This document shows positions 27,538 through 36,954 of a stretch of DNA of 64,000 nucleotides, in pieces. Origin of the DNA: Nocardioides marinisabuli (GTDB lineage Bacteria; Actinomycetota; Actinomycetes; Propionibacteriales; Nocardioidaceae). The translations under genes and the position numbers were made by a program. The notes beneath the pieces were generated by a model. The model was not told where the DNA came from, searched no databases, and saw nothing but the letters and a program-made list of their open reading frames with translations. Numbering within the stretch: position 1 is the stretch's first letter; each line of letters begins with the position of its first letter. Location: positions 496,001-560,000 of the forward strand of contig NZ_CP059163.1 in NCBI RefSeq assembly GCF_013466785.1, read 5' to 3'.

Positions 27538-28725
27538 TCACTCGCTCTCGTCACCGAGGTCGCCGCGGAACCAGGCGGCGGCGTGCCGCGCGCGCTCCAG
27601 GCAGTCCTCGAGGTCGTCGCCGTAGGCGTTGACGTGGCCGACCTTGCGACCGGGTCGCAGGTCCTTGCCGTACAGGTGCACCCGCAGGTGCGGGTCGCGG
27701 GCCATCGCGTGCGGGAACCCGTCGTAGAGGCGCCCGACGTCGGGGCGCTCGCCGCCGAGGATGTTGACCATCACCGTCCACCGCGCCCGGGGGGCGGGCG
27801 AGCCCAGCGGCAGGTCCATCACCGCGCGCAGGTGGTTCTCGAACTGGGAGGTGACGGCGCCGTCCTGGGTCCAGTGCCCGGTGTTGTGCGGGCGCATCGC
27901 CAGCTCGTTGACCAGGATGCGGCCGTCGGTGGTCTCGAAGAGCTCCACCGCCAGGACGCCGGTGACGTCGAGCTCGCCGGCGACGCGCAGCGCGATCGCC
28001 TGCGCCTGCCCGGCGAGGTCCTCGTCGAGGTCGGGCGCCGGGGCGACCACCTCGTGGCAGATCCCGTCGAGCTGGGTCGAGGCCACCACGGGGTACGCCG
28101 CGGCCTGGCCGCTGGGCGAGCGCGCCACGAGCGCGGAGAGCTCGCGGCGGAAGTCGACGAGCTCCTCGGCGAGCAGCCGCACCCCGGCCTGCTCCGCGGC
28201 GCGGAACGGCTCGGCGCAGCCGGCGGCGTCGCGCACGACCCACACGCCCTTGCCGTCGTAGCCGCCGCGGGTGGTCTTGAGCACGCACGGGAAGCCGAAG
28301 TCCTCGACCGCGGCGACGTCGTCGACGACCGCGTGGCGGGGGCAGGGCACGCCGAGCGCGGTGAGCCGCTCGCGCATCACGGCCTTGTCCTGCGCGTGCA
28401 CCAGGGCCCCCGGGCCCGGGCGGACGGCGACGCCGTCGGCCTCGAGGGCGTGCAGGTGCTCGGTGGGCACGTGCTCGTGGTCGAAGGTGACCACGGGGCA
28501 GCCGGCGGTGACCCGGCGCAGCGTCTCGAGGTCGCGGTGGTCGCCGACCTCGTGGTCGACGATGACCTGGGCGGCCGAGACGCCGGGCGCCTCGGCCAGC
28601 AGCCGCAGCGGCAGGCCCAGCGCGATGGCCGGCTGGGCCATCATCCGGGCGAGCTGTCCCCCGCCGATGACGGCCAGGGTGGGCGCCGAGGTCGGGGCGG
28701 GCGTGGTCGATGCAGGGTCGGGCAC
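27538..28725 (-). CDS. purK: N5-carboxyaminoimidazole ribonucleotide synthetase
   Basis: Encodes 395 residues. This ATP-grasp enzyme makes N5-CAIR from AIR, bicarbonate and ATP, feeding PurE next door. [13 protein letters not shown] is the N-terminal AIR-binding block; [14 protein letters not shown] is the glycine-rich ATP loop, and [13 protein letters not shown] is the metal-binding end of the grasp. TAGGCT lies 7 nt before the GTG start, giving a leaderless purK-purE message. Confidence 0.96.
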   Translation of the reverse strand: MPDPASTTPAPTSAPTLAVIGGGQLARMMAQPAIALGLPLRLLAEAPGVSAAQVIVDHEVGDHRDLETLRRVTAGCPVVTFDHEHVPTEHLHALEADGVAVRPGPGALVHAQDKAVMRERLTALGVPCPRHAVVDDVAAVEDFGFPCVLKTTRGGYDGKGVWVVRDAAGCAEPFRAAEQAGVRLLAEELVDFRRELSALVARSPSGQAAAYPVVASTQLDGICHEVVAPAPDLDEDLAGQAQAIALRVAGELDVTGVLAVELFETTDGRILVNELAMRPHNTGHWTQDGAVTSQFENHLRAVMDLPLGSPAPRARWTVMVNILGGERPDVGRLYDGFPHAMARDPHLRVHLYGKDLRPGRKVGHVNAYGDDLEDCLERARHAAAWFRGDLGDESE

Positions 28726-28732
28726 GACCAGC

Positions 28733-28738
28733 AGCCTA
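28733..28738 (-). promoter_or_regulatory. -10 hexamer of purK
   Basis: TAGGCT on the minus strand, 7 nt before the GTG at 28725; leaderless pattern. Confidence 0.45.
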
Positions 28739-28755
28739 GGAGGTGCGGCTGCGGA

Positions 28756-29067
28756 TCAGGCCGCCGGGCCGACCTTCTCGAAGCGCAGGCCCTTGCCCCG
28801 GATCGTGGTGATCAGGTGCGGGTTGCGGCTGTCGTCGCCCAGCTTGCGCCGCACCCAGCCCAGGTGGACGTCGATCGTCTTGGAGCTGGTCCAGAACGAG
28901 GTGTGCCACACGTCGCGCATCAGCTCCTCGCGGGTGACGATGTCGCCGGCTCGGGCGATGAGGGCGTGCACCAGGTCGAACTCCTTGCGCGACAGGTTGA
29001 TCTCGTCGCCGGCGCGCCAGGCTCGTCGGGTGTCGGGGTCGAGGCTGATCTCCTGAACATTGATCAC
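28756..29067 (-). CDS. Stand-alone OmpR/PhoB-type winged-helix DNA-binding protein
   Basis: Encodes 103 residues, almost exactly one Trans_reg_C domain: INLSRKEFDLVHALIAR, TREELMRDVW, SSKTIDVHLGWVRRKLGDD and LITTIRGKGLRFE. There is no receiver domain before it; the GTG at 29067 has TAGGAT 6 nt upstream and no homologous coding sequence precedes it. It would bind direct repeats as OmpR regulators do, but cannot be controlled by phosphorylation of its own receiver. Four 11-bp repeats lie upstream (29244-29287). Confidence 0.85.
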   Translation of the reverse strand: MINVQEISLDPDTRRAWRAGDEINLSRKEFDLVHALIARAGDIVTREELMRDVWHTSFWTSSKTIDVHLGWVRRKLGDDSRNPHLITTIRGKGLRFEKVGPAA

Positions 29068-29073
29068 GCATCG

Positions 29074-29079
29074 ATCCTA
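29074..29079 (-). promoter_or_regulatory. -10 hexamer of the winged-helix gene
   Basis: TAGGAT on the minus strand, 6 nt before the GTG at 29067. Confidence 0.45.
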
Positions 29080-29157
29080 GGAAGGGAAAGGACCGATCGG
29101 TAGTGAATGGGAGAAAATGACACTGGCATTTTCATGACAATCGCCACGCCGAGGATA

Positions 29158-29189
29158 CCTTTACCCCCGCCGGGCGCGGCAGGTAAAGG
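29158..29189. promoter_or_regulatory. 8-bp inverted repeat upstream of the winged-helix gene
   Basis: CCTTTACC (29158-29165) and GGTAAAGG (29182-29189) are exact complements with a 16-bp G+C-rich spacer. It could be an operator or a leader hairpin between the 11-bp repeats and the gene. Confidence 0.4.
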
Positions 29190-29243
29190 ACAGGGGCCGT
29201 GACGCAACCCCTCCCGATCCACAGATCGGTAACAACGGCGGGC

Positions 29244-29287
29244 TCCCAGGGCACTCCCAGGCGGTTCCCAGCCGCCTCCCAGCGGCC
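29244..29287. promoter_or_regulatory. Four 11-bp direct repeats (CTGGGA boxes)
   Basis: TCCCAG (CTGGGA on the minus strand) starts at 29244, 29255, 29266 and 29277, exactly 11 bp apart. An 11-bp period is the classic layout of OmpR/PhoB-family binding sites. The array lies between the cyclase stop and the winged-helix gene, about 180-220 bp upstream of the latter. Confidence 0.65.
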
Positions 29288-29288
29288 C

Positions 29289-30296
29289 TCAGTGCCGGCG
29301 TACGGCGACCGGCTCGACGATGCCGAACCCGCGCACCGGGCGCGCGGCCATCCGCCGGGTCTCGAACTGGTCCTCGGGCAGCAGCCGGGCCGTCGCCTCG
29401 TCGGTGATGATGCGGTTGCGGCGCGCCACGTTGGTCAGCCGCGCGGCCATGTTGACCGGCGGGCCGAACACGTCACCGAGCCGCAGCACCACCGAGCCGG
29501 TGGCCAGGCCCACCCGCACGTCGGGCATCCGGGGGTCGCGGCCGACCACGTTGATGATGCCCTCGGCGGTGTCGTAGGCGGCCAGCGGGTCGTCGTTGAC
29601 GAAGAGCACCGAGTCGCCGATGCTCTTGATGACCCGGCCCCGCTGGGTGGCCACCACGTCGGCGCAGCGCATCTCGAAGAGCTCGACGAGGTCGCCGATG
29701 CGCTCCTCGGTGAGGGTGTTGGACAGGGCGGTGAACCCGACGATGTCGGCGAAGCCGACGCTGAGCTCGACGGTGTGCAGGTCCTCGTCGTCGGCGGCCA
29801 GCGCCTCGATGCGCGCCGCGGCCGCCGCGAGGTGGCGCCGCCAGGCGTAGATCAGCAGCTCCTCGAAGGGCTCGCTGAGCTCGTCGACCAGCTGGAGCGC
29901 GGACCCGACCCGCGAGCCCGGCAGCCCCGCCCGGCCCGCGTCGCCGTCGTGGTGCAGCTGCTCGACGCGCTGGACCAGCGCGGTGACCTCCCACTCGGCG
30001 AGCCGGGCCATGGTCTGGCCCAGCGCCCGGGTCATGTTGACCGCCATGTCGTCGTCGAGCACGCCGGCGCTCATCACCCCGAGCAGGGTGTGGATCGCCT
30101 GCGCGTCGGAGGGCAGGTAGGCCACCACGTCGTCGGCGTGCTCGGGGAACCCCAGGGCCCGCCACAGGCGCTTGGCCTGCTCGGTGCTGATGTCGGCGGT
30201 CTGCGCGAGCTCGGTGCCGGTCAGCGACGGCGTGGCGCGCAGGATGGCGCTCTCGAGGTCGGTGTGGGTGACCCTGGCCCGCTTCTCCTCGCTCAT
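29289..30296 (-). CDS. Class III adenylate/guanylate cyclase with N-terminal regulatory domain
   Basis: Encodes 335 residues. The C-terminal catalytic domain (about 165-335) has FADIVGFTALS (metal Asp), GRVIKSIGDSVLF (base-selecting Lys and second metal Asp) and PPVNMAARLTN (catalytic Asn/Arg). The Lys favours ATP and cAMP. The N-terminal 150 residues resemble the regulatory domain of mycobacterial Rv1264-type soluble cyclases. No membrane helix is seen. The ATG overlaps the stop of the PH-domain gene. Confidence 0.9.
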   Translation of the reverse strand: MSEEKRARVTHTDLESAILRATPSLTGTELAQTADISTEQAKRLWRALGFPEHADDVVAYLPSDAQAIHTLLGVMSAGVLDDDMAVNMTRALGQTMARLAEWEVTALVQRVEQLHHDGDAGRAGLPGSRVGSALQLVDELSEPFEELLIYAWRRHLAAAAARIEALAADDEDLHTVELSVGFADIVGFTALSNTLTEERIGDLVELFEMRCADVVATQRGRVIKSIGDSVLFVNDDPLAAYDTAEGIINVVGRDPRMPDVRVGLATGSVVLRLGDVFGPPVNMAARLTNVARRNRIITDEATARLLPEDQFETRRMAARPVRGFGIVEPVAVRRH

Positions 30297-30808
30297 GCGC
30301 GCTCGTCCCGCGCGGACTCCTGGTGCAGCAGGACCTGGAGGCGGCGCTGGACCTCCTCGACGTGCGGGATGTCGGGCAGCACGACCTGGCCGTGGGTGCT
30401 GGCGTCGCTGACCACCAGCGTGCCGCAGCCCAGCATCCGGTCGGTCAGGTGCAGCTCGACGGCCACGTCGCTGACCCGCGACAGCGCGATGTCGTGCCCG
30501 CGCCGGGTCAGCACGCCGGTGCGCGTGATCAGCCGCCGGTCGGTGAAGGTGTAGTGCCCGGTCAGCCACTCCAGGAACGGCCAGAGCGCGTAGCGCAGGG
30601 CACCGATCGCCACCACCGCCCACACCACCCAGGCCACGACGCGCCCGCCGTCGCCGCTGGTCTGGCGCTCCACGAAGGTCCCCAGCGCCAGCAGCACGAC
30701 CAGCACCAGCAGCGGCACCAGCAGCGCCTTGGGGTGGGTGCGCGTGGAGACGACGACGTTCTCGCCCTCGTTGAGCAGGCTGCGGTTGATCGGCACGTCG
30801 CCGATCAT
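30293..30808 (-). CDS. Membrane PH-domain protein (bPH2/DUF304)
   Basis: Encodes 171 residues. Two membrane segments (about 28-45 and 55-75) are followed by a bacterial PH domain: HYTFTDRRLITRTGVLTRRGHDI, ISR/LSRVSDVAVE, DRMLGCGTLVVSDAST (conserved blocks). Function is unknown; YdbS/YdbT-like proteins are relatives, and two more lie at 43.9-45.8 kb. Sits between birA and the cyclase gene with 4-base overlaps on both sides, so the three form one operon. Confidence 0.83.
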   Translation of the reverse strand: MIGDVPINRSLLNEGENVVVSTRTHPKALLVPLLVLVVLLALGTFVERQTSGDGGRVVAWVVWAVVAIGALRYALWPFLEWLTGHYTFTDRRLITRTGVLTRRGHDIALSRVSDVAVELHLTDRMLGCGTLVVSDASTHGQVVLPDIPHVEEVQRRLQVLLHQESARDERA

Positions 30809-31626
30809 CGCACCCGCACGTGCACCACGTCGCCCGCTGAGACCGCCACGGGCGCGCCCCCGGCCCCGACGGGCTGCACGAGCAGCCGGCCGTGGCGGTC
30901 GATGCCGACCGCGGCGCCCTCGAGCGCGTCGGCGCCGGGCAGCTCGACCCGCACGTCGAGGCCGAGCGTCACGCACGCGTCGGCGTACGCCGTGCGCAGC
31001 CGCCCCGCCTCGGCCTCGCCGCCGCCCTGCCACTCGTCGTACGACGCCCGCAGGCGCTCGAGCAGCGCCAGGAGCAGGGTGCTGCGGTCGGGCAGGTCGA
31101 CCCCGCGCTCCTGGGACTCGACCAGCAGGGAGGTCGCGGTCGGCACCGGCAGCAGGTCGGCGGGCAGCCGCACGTTGAGCCCGATGCCGAGCACCGCGGC
31201 CGGGCCGGTGGGCGTCTCGACCCGCTCGACCAGGATGCCGGCGAGCTTGCGCCCCTCCACCAGCACGTCGTTGGGCCACTTCACCCCCGCCGGGTAGCCC
31301 AGCGCGCCGAGCGCGGCGCCGACGGCGTGCCCGGTCAGCAGCGGCAGCCACGGCCACTGCTCGGCTGCGACCCGGGGGCGCAGCAGCAGCGAGAAGGTCA
31401 GTGCCGAGCGGGCCGGCGTGCTCCAGGTGCGGTCCAGGCGCCCGCGGCCGGCGGTCTGGTGCTCGGTGACGACGACGAGGCCCTCGGGTGCCCCGGCGCG
31501 CGCCCGGTCGGCGACCAGGGCGTTGGTCGAGGGCGACTGCGCCACCACCTCGACCCCTGCCCCGGCGAGGCGCTGCACGTCAAGGGGGTCGTCGAGGGGT
31601 GGGCGCTGCGGCGCGGGATCGGGCAC
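30805..31626 (-). CDS. birA: Biotin-[acetyl-CoA-carboxylase] ligase
   Basis: Encodes 273 residues. It makes biotinyl-AMP and loads biotin onto carrier lysines. [25 protein letters not shown] (biotin loop), and [20 protein letters not shown] (as WPNDV...KLAGI) are the catalytic signature; a small C-terminal beta domain follows. No N-terminal helix-turn-helix is present, so it is a ligase only, not a repressor. GTG at 31626 is chosen because CAATGT lies 7 nt upstream; GTG 31632 is the alternative. Divergent from acyl-CoA carboxylase beta; its clients are probably the biotin carriers at 43.7 and 49.1 kb. Confidence 0.93.
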   Translation of the reverse strand: MPDPAPQRPPLDDPLDVQRLAGAGVEVVAQSPSTNALVADRARAGAPEGLVVVTEHQTAGRGRLDRTWSTPARSALTFSLLLRPRVAAEQWPWLPLLTGHAVGAALGALGYPAGVKWPNDVLVEGRKLAGILVERVETPTGPAAVLGIGLNVRLPADLLPVPTATSLLVESQERGVDLPDRSTLLLALLERLRASYDEWQGGGEAEAGRLRTAYADACVTLGLDVRVELPGADALEGAAVGIDRHGRLLVQPVGAGGAPVAVSAGDVVHVRVR

Positions 31627-31695
31627 GGGCACTACATTGACGCACCAGCAGACGCGAGGGCCAGACGGACGGGCCCAGTCAGGAGGCCGGAACAC

Positions 31696-33311
<1,616 letters not shown>

Positions 33312-33315
<4 letters not shown>

Positions 33316-33572
33316 CGGGCGCGGTGAACGACGACCAGCAGGACGGGCAGCACGAGGGCGAGCAGCCGGCCCGGCCCGCGCTGCGGATCCTCGACGCCTC
33401 CGCGACGCCGGAGGAGGTGGCGGCCGTGGTCGCCGTCCTCTCCGCGCTCGGGGGCGGGGAGGCCCCGGCCCCGCGGCGCCGCCGGCCCGAGTGGTCGGCG
33501 CCGGCGCGCGCCGTACGCCGCCCGCTGCCGCACGGCCCGGGGGCCTGGCGCTCCAGCGCCCTCCCGGGCTGA
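33312..33572 (+). CDS. accE: Acyl-CoA carboxylase epsilon subunit
   Basis: Encodes 86 residues. A short helical segment, [20 protein letters not shown], and a C-terminal [11 protein letters not shown]...WRSSALPG match the actinobacterial AccE family, which bridges alpha and beta subunits and raises activity. The linker between is Pro/Arg-rich. Its GTG overlaps the accD stop, the usual order. Confidence 0.88.
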
Positions 33573-33578
33573 GCGAAT

Positions 33579-33655
33579 CTTTGGGCAAAGCCGGGGGGAC
33601 CTTGAGGTCGGCGCGGCAGACTCCTGTCCACGACGTGGCCCAGCACGGGGCCACG
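33579..33655 (+). promoter_or_regulatory. Structured leader between accE and the GT2 gene
   Basis: Contains CTTTG-GG-CAAAG, then GACC-TTGA-GGTC, and an 8-bp hairpin CGTGGCCC/GGGCCACG (33634-33641 with 33648-33655), the last 20 bp before the GT2 start. GGGCAAAGCC is reminiscent of one conserved strand of c-di-GMP-I (GEMM) riboswitches, but the second conserved block (GACGCAAAGC) is not found. It may be a terminator for accDE, a leader RNA, or both. Confidence 0.35.
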
Positions 33656-33674
33656 GACGACGGGAGATGAGCAG

Positions 33675-35159
33675 ATGAGCGACGACCTCAGGGCCGACCA
33701 GCGGCTCGAGAACGGCCTCGGCACCGCCCACGGCTTCGTGCAGCGACCCGACCCGGGGCTCGAGGCCTACGCCGAGGACTTCCTCGGCGACCTCGACGCC
33801 ATCCCCACGGTGCGTGCGACGGTCGGCTGCATCATCCCGGCCTACAACGAGGCCGAGACCATCGCCGGCGTGCTCGACTCGCTGCTGCAGCAGACCCGCC
33901 TGCCCGACGTCGTCCACCTCATCGTCAACAACACCAGCGACGACTCGGTCGAGATCGCCAGCCACTACGCCGGCCCGCACACCCGGATGACGCCGACCGG
34001 CGAGCAGAGCACCGTCGTCTACGTCCACGACATCGGCAAGAACCCCGACAAGAAGGTCGGGGCGCTCAACTACGGCTACTCGCTGGTCGAGCACATGGAC
34101 TTCCTGCTCGGGGTCGACGGCGACACCACCCCCGAACCCGACGCGATCCAGCACCTCGTCGACGAGATCTCCAGCGACGACCGCATCGGGGGCATCTCGG
34201 CCATCTACTCCATCGACGACTCCGCGCTCGACGGGGTGATGTCGAAGTTCCTCATCGCCGGGCAGCGCGCGCAGTTCTCGGCCTTCAACATGCAGAACCT
34301 GCTCAAGGGCCGCAACATGGCGGTGCTGGGCGGGCAGTTCTCGATCTTCTCCACCCAGGCGCTGCGCGACGTGATGCGCGACAGCCACCAGCGCACCCCC
34401 TGGGTCAGCGACTCCGAGGTCGAGGACTCCCTGCTCTCGCTGCAGATCAAGTCGGCCGGCTACCTCACCAAGATCTCGGCCCGGGCCCGCGCCCACGTGG
34501 GCGGGATGACCACGCTGCGCTCGCTCGACGCCCAGCAGGTCAAGTGGAACTTCGGGGCCATCGACCTGATGTGGCCCGGCCAGCGCGGCGACACGAAGGG
34601 CCAGCCGTTCCACCCGAACCTGCGCCTGCGCTGGTTCGAGCACATGTCGATGGTCATCAACATGACCACGAGGTTCCTCTTCGTCGTGCTGCTGATGTGG
34701 TCGTTGCAGCTCGACGCGTTCGTCTTCAGCCCGCTGTGGCTGATCCCGCCGCTGGCCGCGGTCTGGCTGAACTTCCGGGTCGCGCACTCGATGCAGTTCC
34801 GCAACCGCCGCGACTACCTCTTCGTGCTCCTCGTCTTCCCCGCCGAGCTCTACATGATGACCCGGATGGGTCACTTCGTCCGGGCCTGGCTGAAGTTCTT
34901 CTCCAAGCAGCAGACCGACAACTGGGCGGCCCAGGCCAAGGCCGAGCGCGGCAAGGGCGTCGCCTGGACCTATCCCTTCATCGTCGTGGGCCTGCTGCTG
35001 GTGGGCCTGTACGCCGGGTGGGCCTACGGCCCGCTCGACCCGGCGACGAAGTCCGACGTGCTGGCCGCCGGCTGGCCGGTGCTCGGCGTCATCACCGTCC
35101 TGCAGACCGCATGGATGCTCATCAAGGCCAGCAAGCGCTACCGGGGGTTCAAGGCATGA
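33675..35159 (+). CDS. Processive GT2 glycosyltransferase, membrane-bound (cellulose/hyaluronan-synthase-like)
   Basis: Encodes 494 residues. The GT-A domain (about 45-310) has CIIPAYNEAE, the DGDTTPEPDA metal site, SDSEVEDSLL (catalytic-base ED) and QQVKWNFG, equivalent to the QxxRW motif of processive synthases with Lys for Arg. Four to five membrane helices follow (about 330-480). This arrangement fits synthesis and export of a beta-linked polysaccharide. GGAGATGAG precedes the ATG. Coupled to a lipoprotein gene by ATGA. Confidence 0.82.
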   Translation: MSDDLRADQRLENGLGTAHGFVQRPDPGLEAYAEDFLGDLDAIPTVRATVGCIIPAYNEAETIAGVLDSLLQQTRLPDVVHLIVNNTSDDSVEIASHYAGPHTRMTPTGEQSTVVYVHDIGKNPDKKVGALNYGYSLVEHMDFLLGVDGDTTPEPDAIQHLVDEISSDDRIGGISAIYSIDDSALDGVMSKFLIAGQRAQFSAFNMQNLLKGRNMAVLGGQFSIFSTQALRDVMRDSHQRTPWVSDSEVEDSLLSLQIKSAGYLTKISARARAHVGGMTTLRSLDAQQVKWNFGAIDLMWPGQRGDTKGQPFHPNLRLRWFEHMSMVINMTTRFLFVVLLMWSLQLDAFVFSPLWLIPPLAAVWLNFRVAHSMQFRNRRDYLFVLLVFPAELYMMTRMGHFVRAWLKFFSKQQTDNWAAQAKAERGKGVAWTYPFIVVGLLLVGLYAGWAYGPLDPATKSDVLAAGWPVLGVITVLQTAWMLIKASKRYRGFKA

Positions 35160-35881
35160 CGTCGCACCGCACCACACGGACCCTGCGCGCCACGGCGGCC
35201 GGGCTCGCGCTGAGCGTCGCGCTCGCGGGCTGCTCGCTGCTCGACGGCGGCTCGGAACCGGTGGAGGCGGAGGCGCCCACCCCGAGCGCGACCGCGGACC
35301 TCTACGACTCGCAGTTCACCACCGACGGCACCTTCCAGAGCCACCTCTCCGTCGACGGCGCCCCGGGCATCGACTTCGTCTACACGCTCTACCCCACCAA
35401 GTCGACGCCGCGGACCAACGAGTGGTACCCGCGCGGCGCCAAGTTCTTCTCCTTCACCTTCCAGGCCTACGACCTCGACCGGGGCCTGCGCGACGCCTTC
35501 GCGACCAAGCGCAAGGTCTACCTCGACCGGATCAAGGTCACCTCGCGCACCATCACCAGCGACGGCGGCAGGACCCAGCGTCCCTACCAGCTCGACGTCG
35601 AGGCGCGCAGGGCCACCTTCGACCCGCAGCCGCTCAGCACGAAGTACGGCATGCTCATCACCTCGCCCAAGGGCGCCTTCGAGCTGCGCAACCAGAAGAT
35701 CAAGGGCACCTCGCTCGACACCCGCGGCATCGAGCTGACCTTCACCGCGACGGTCTCGATCCAGGTCAGCGCCGGCGGCAGCCGCTTCATCGAGCGCACC
35801 GTCAAGCAGACCGTGCCGATCGCGATCTTCGAGTCGGAGGAGAAGACCGAGAAGACCGACATCCCGGTCAACGCCAACTGA
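35156..35881 (+). CDS. Lipoprotein of unknown function
   Basis: Encodes 241 residues. A signal peptide ends in the lipobox LALAGCS, so the mature protein is lipid-anchored at Cys 27 or so. The rest is a beta-rich domain with no motif I recognise. Because its start overlaps the end of the GT2 gene, it is probably a partner in polymer secretion or anchoring; that role is inferred from context only. Confidence 0.75.
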   Translation: MTSHRTTRTLRATAAGLALSVALAGCSLLDGGSEPVEAEAPTPSATADLYDSQFTTDGTFQSHLSVDGAPGIDFVYTLYPTKSTPRTNEWYPRGAKFFSFTFQAYDLDRGLRDAFATKRKVYLDRIKVTSRTITSDGGRTQRPYQLDVEARRATFDPQPLSTKYGMLITSPKGAFELRNQKIKGTSLDTRGIELTFTATVSIQVSAGGSRFIERTVKQTVPIAIFESEEKTEKTDIPVNAN

Positions 35882-35902
35882 ACGCCAGCAGGAGGGCGTC
35901 GC

Positions 35903-36901
35903 TCAGAGCGGCTCGGCCAGGCGGTAGCCGACGCCGCGCACGGTCTCGACGAAGCGCGGGTTGGTGCTGTCGTCGCCGATCTTGCGCCGCAGGTTGGCGA
36001 TGTGGACCTCGACCGAGCGCTTGTCGGCCTCGTTGACGAAGTACGAGGTGACGTACTGCTGGCCCCGCATCGTCAGCACCAGGTCGGCCTTGCTGCGGAC
36101 CCGGCGCCCGGTGCTGAGCAGCGAGGCGAGCAGGTCGAACTCGGTGCGGGTGAGCTCGACCCCGCTGCCGCCCACGGTCACGCTGCGCGTCTCGTTGTTG
36201 AGCGCCAGGCCGTTGAAGCGCACCCAGGACCCGTCGGCGGCGGCCCCGCCGGAGTGGGCGGAGTGGGCGGGCTGGACGGACTGGGCGGGCTGGACCGGCT
36301 CGTGGGTCGGCTCGGCCTGGGCGGCGACGGGCACCGCGTGCAGCCGCGCCGCGTGCTGGCCCGGCTCGCGCGCCGGCGGCTCGACCGGGGCAGGCACCGG
36401 GGGTTCGGAGCTGCGCGGCGGCATCGCCTGCTCCTGCAGGTCGCGGGCCGCCTGGGCCGCCCACGACTGCGCCGGCTCGGCGGCGACGGTCGCAGGAGCG
36501 GGCGAGGAGGGGGCGGGCTGGTCGAGCCGCTCGCGCGGTCGGCGCAGCATCGAGTCGGCGCGGGCGCGCAGCTCACGGGGGCGGAACGGCTTGACCAGGT
36601 AGTCGTCGGCGCCGGCCTCGAAGCCCTGCACGACGTCGATCTCGTCGGCCAGCGCGGTGATCATGATCAGGTAGGTGTTGCTGAACTCGCGCAGCCGCTT
36701 GGCCACGGCGAAGCCGTCCATGCCGGGCATGTTGACGTCGAGGGTGGTGATCAACGGGTCGTGCTTGCGCACCGCCTCGACCCCGCTGGGCCCGTCCTCG
36801 GCCAGGATCGTGCGGAACCCGGACTGGGTCAGGACGATGTCGATGAGGTCGCGCACGTCGGGGTCGTCCTCGACGATCACCGCCGTCCAGTCCGAAGTCA
36901 T
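35903..36901 (-). CDS. OmpR-family response regulator with a long disordered linker
   Basis: Encodes 332 residues. Receiver domain (about 1-120): VEDDPDVRDL acidic pocket, phospho-Asp in TLDVNMPGMDG, and KPFRPREL lysine. C-terminal winged helix (about 235-332): LTRTEFDLLASLL, SVEVHIANLRRKIGDD, VRGVGYRLA. Between them is a Pro/Ala/Gln-rich linker of about 105 residues, far longer than the usual 5-15. No histidine kinase is adjacent. TAGTCT is 6 nt before the ATG. Lies between the GT2 locus and the GH6 gene. Confidence 0.9.
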   Translation of the reverse strand: MTSDWTAVIVEDDPDVRDLIDIVLTQSGFRTILAEDGPSGVEAVRKHDPLITTLDVNMPGMDGFAVAKRLREFSNTYLIMITALADEIDVVQGFEAGADDYLVKPFRPRELRARADSMLRRPRERLDQPAPSSPAPATVAAEPAQSWAAQAARDLQEQAMPPRSSEPPVPAPVEPPAREPGQHAARLHAVPVAAQAEPTHEPVQPAQSVQPAHSAHSGGAAADGSWVRFNGLALNNETRSVTVGGSGVELTRTEFDLLASLLSTGRRVRSKADLVLTMRGQQYVTSYFVNEADKRSVEVHIANLRRKIGDDSTNPRFVETVRGVGYRLAEPL

Positions 36902-36907
36902 GGCAGG

Positions 36908-36913
36908 AGACTA
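36908..36913 (-). promoter_or_regulatory. -10 hexamer of the response-regulator gene
   Basis: TAGTCT on the minus strand, 6 nt before the ATG at 36901. Confidence 0.45.
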
Positions 36914-36954
36914 ACAACGAGGAGGTGCCCCAGGGGGCCGGACGCCCCGCCCGG

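Noticed and set aside
36300..36600. Frameshift in the response regulator to explain its long linker
   Set aside because: The frame is continuous, and the Pro/Ala/Gln composition is that of a natural disordered linker, unlike the Arg/Gly shadows seen when frames shift.
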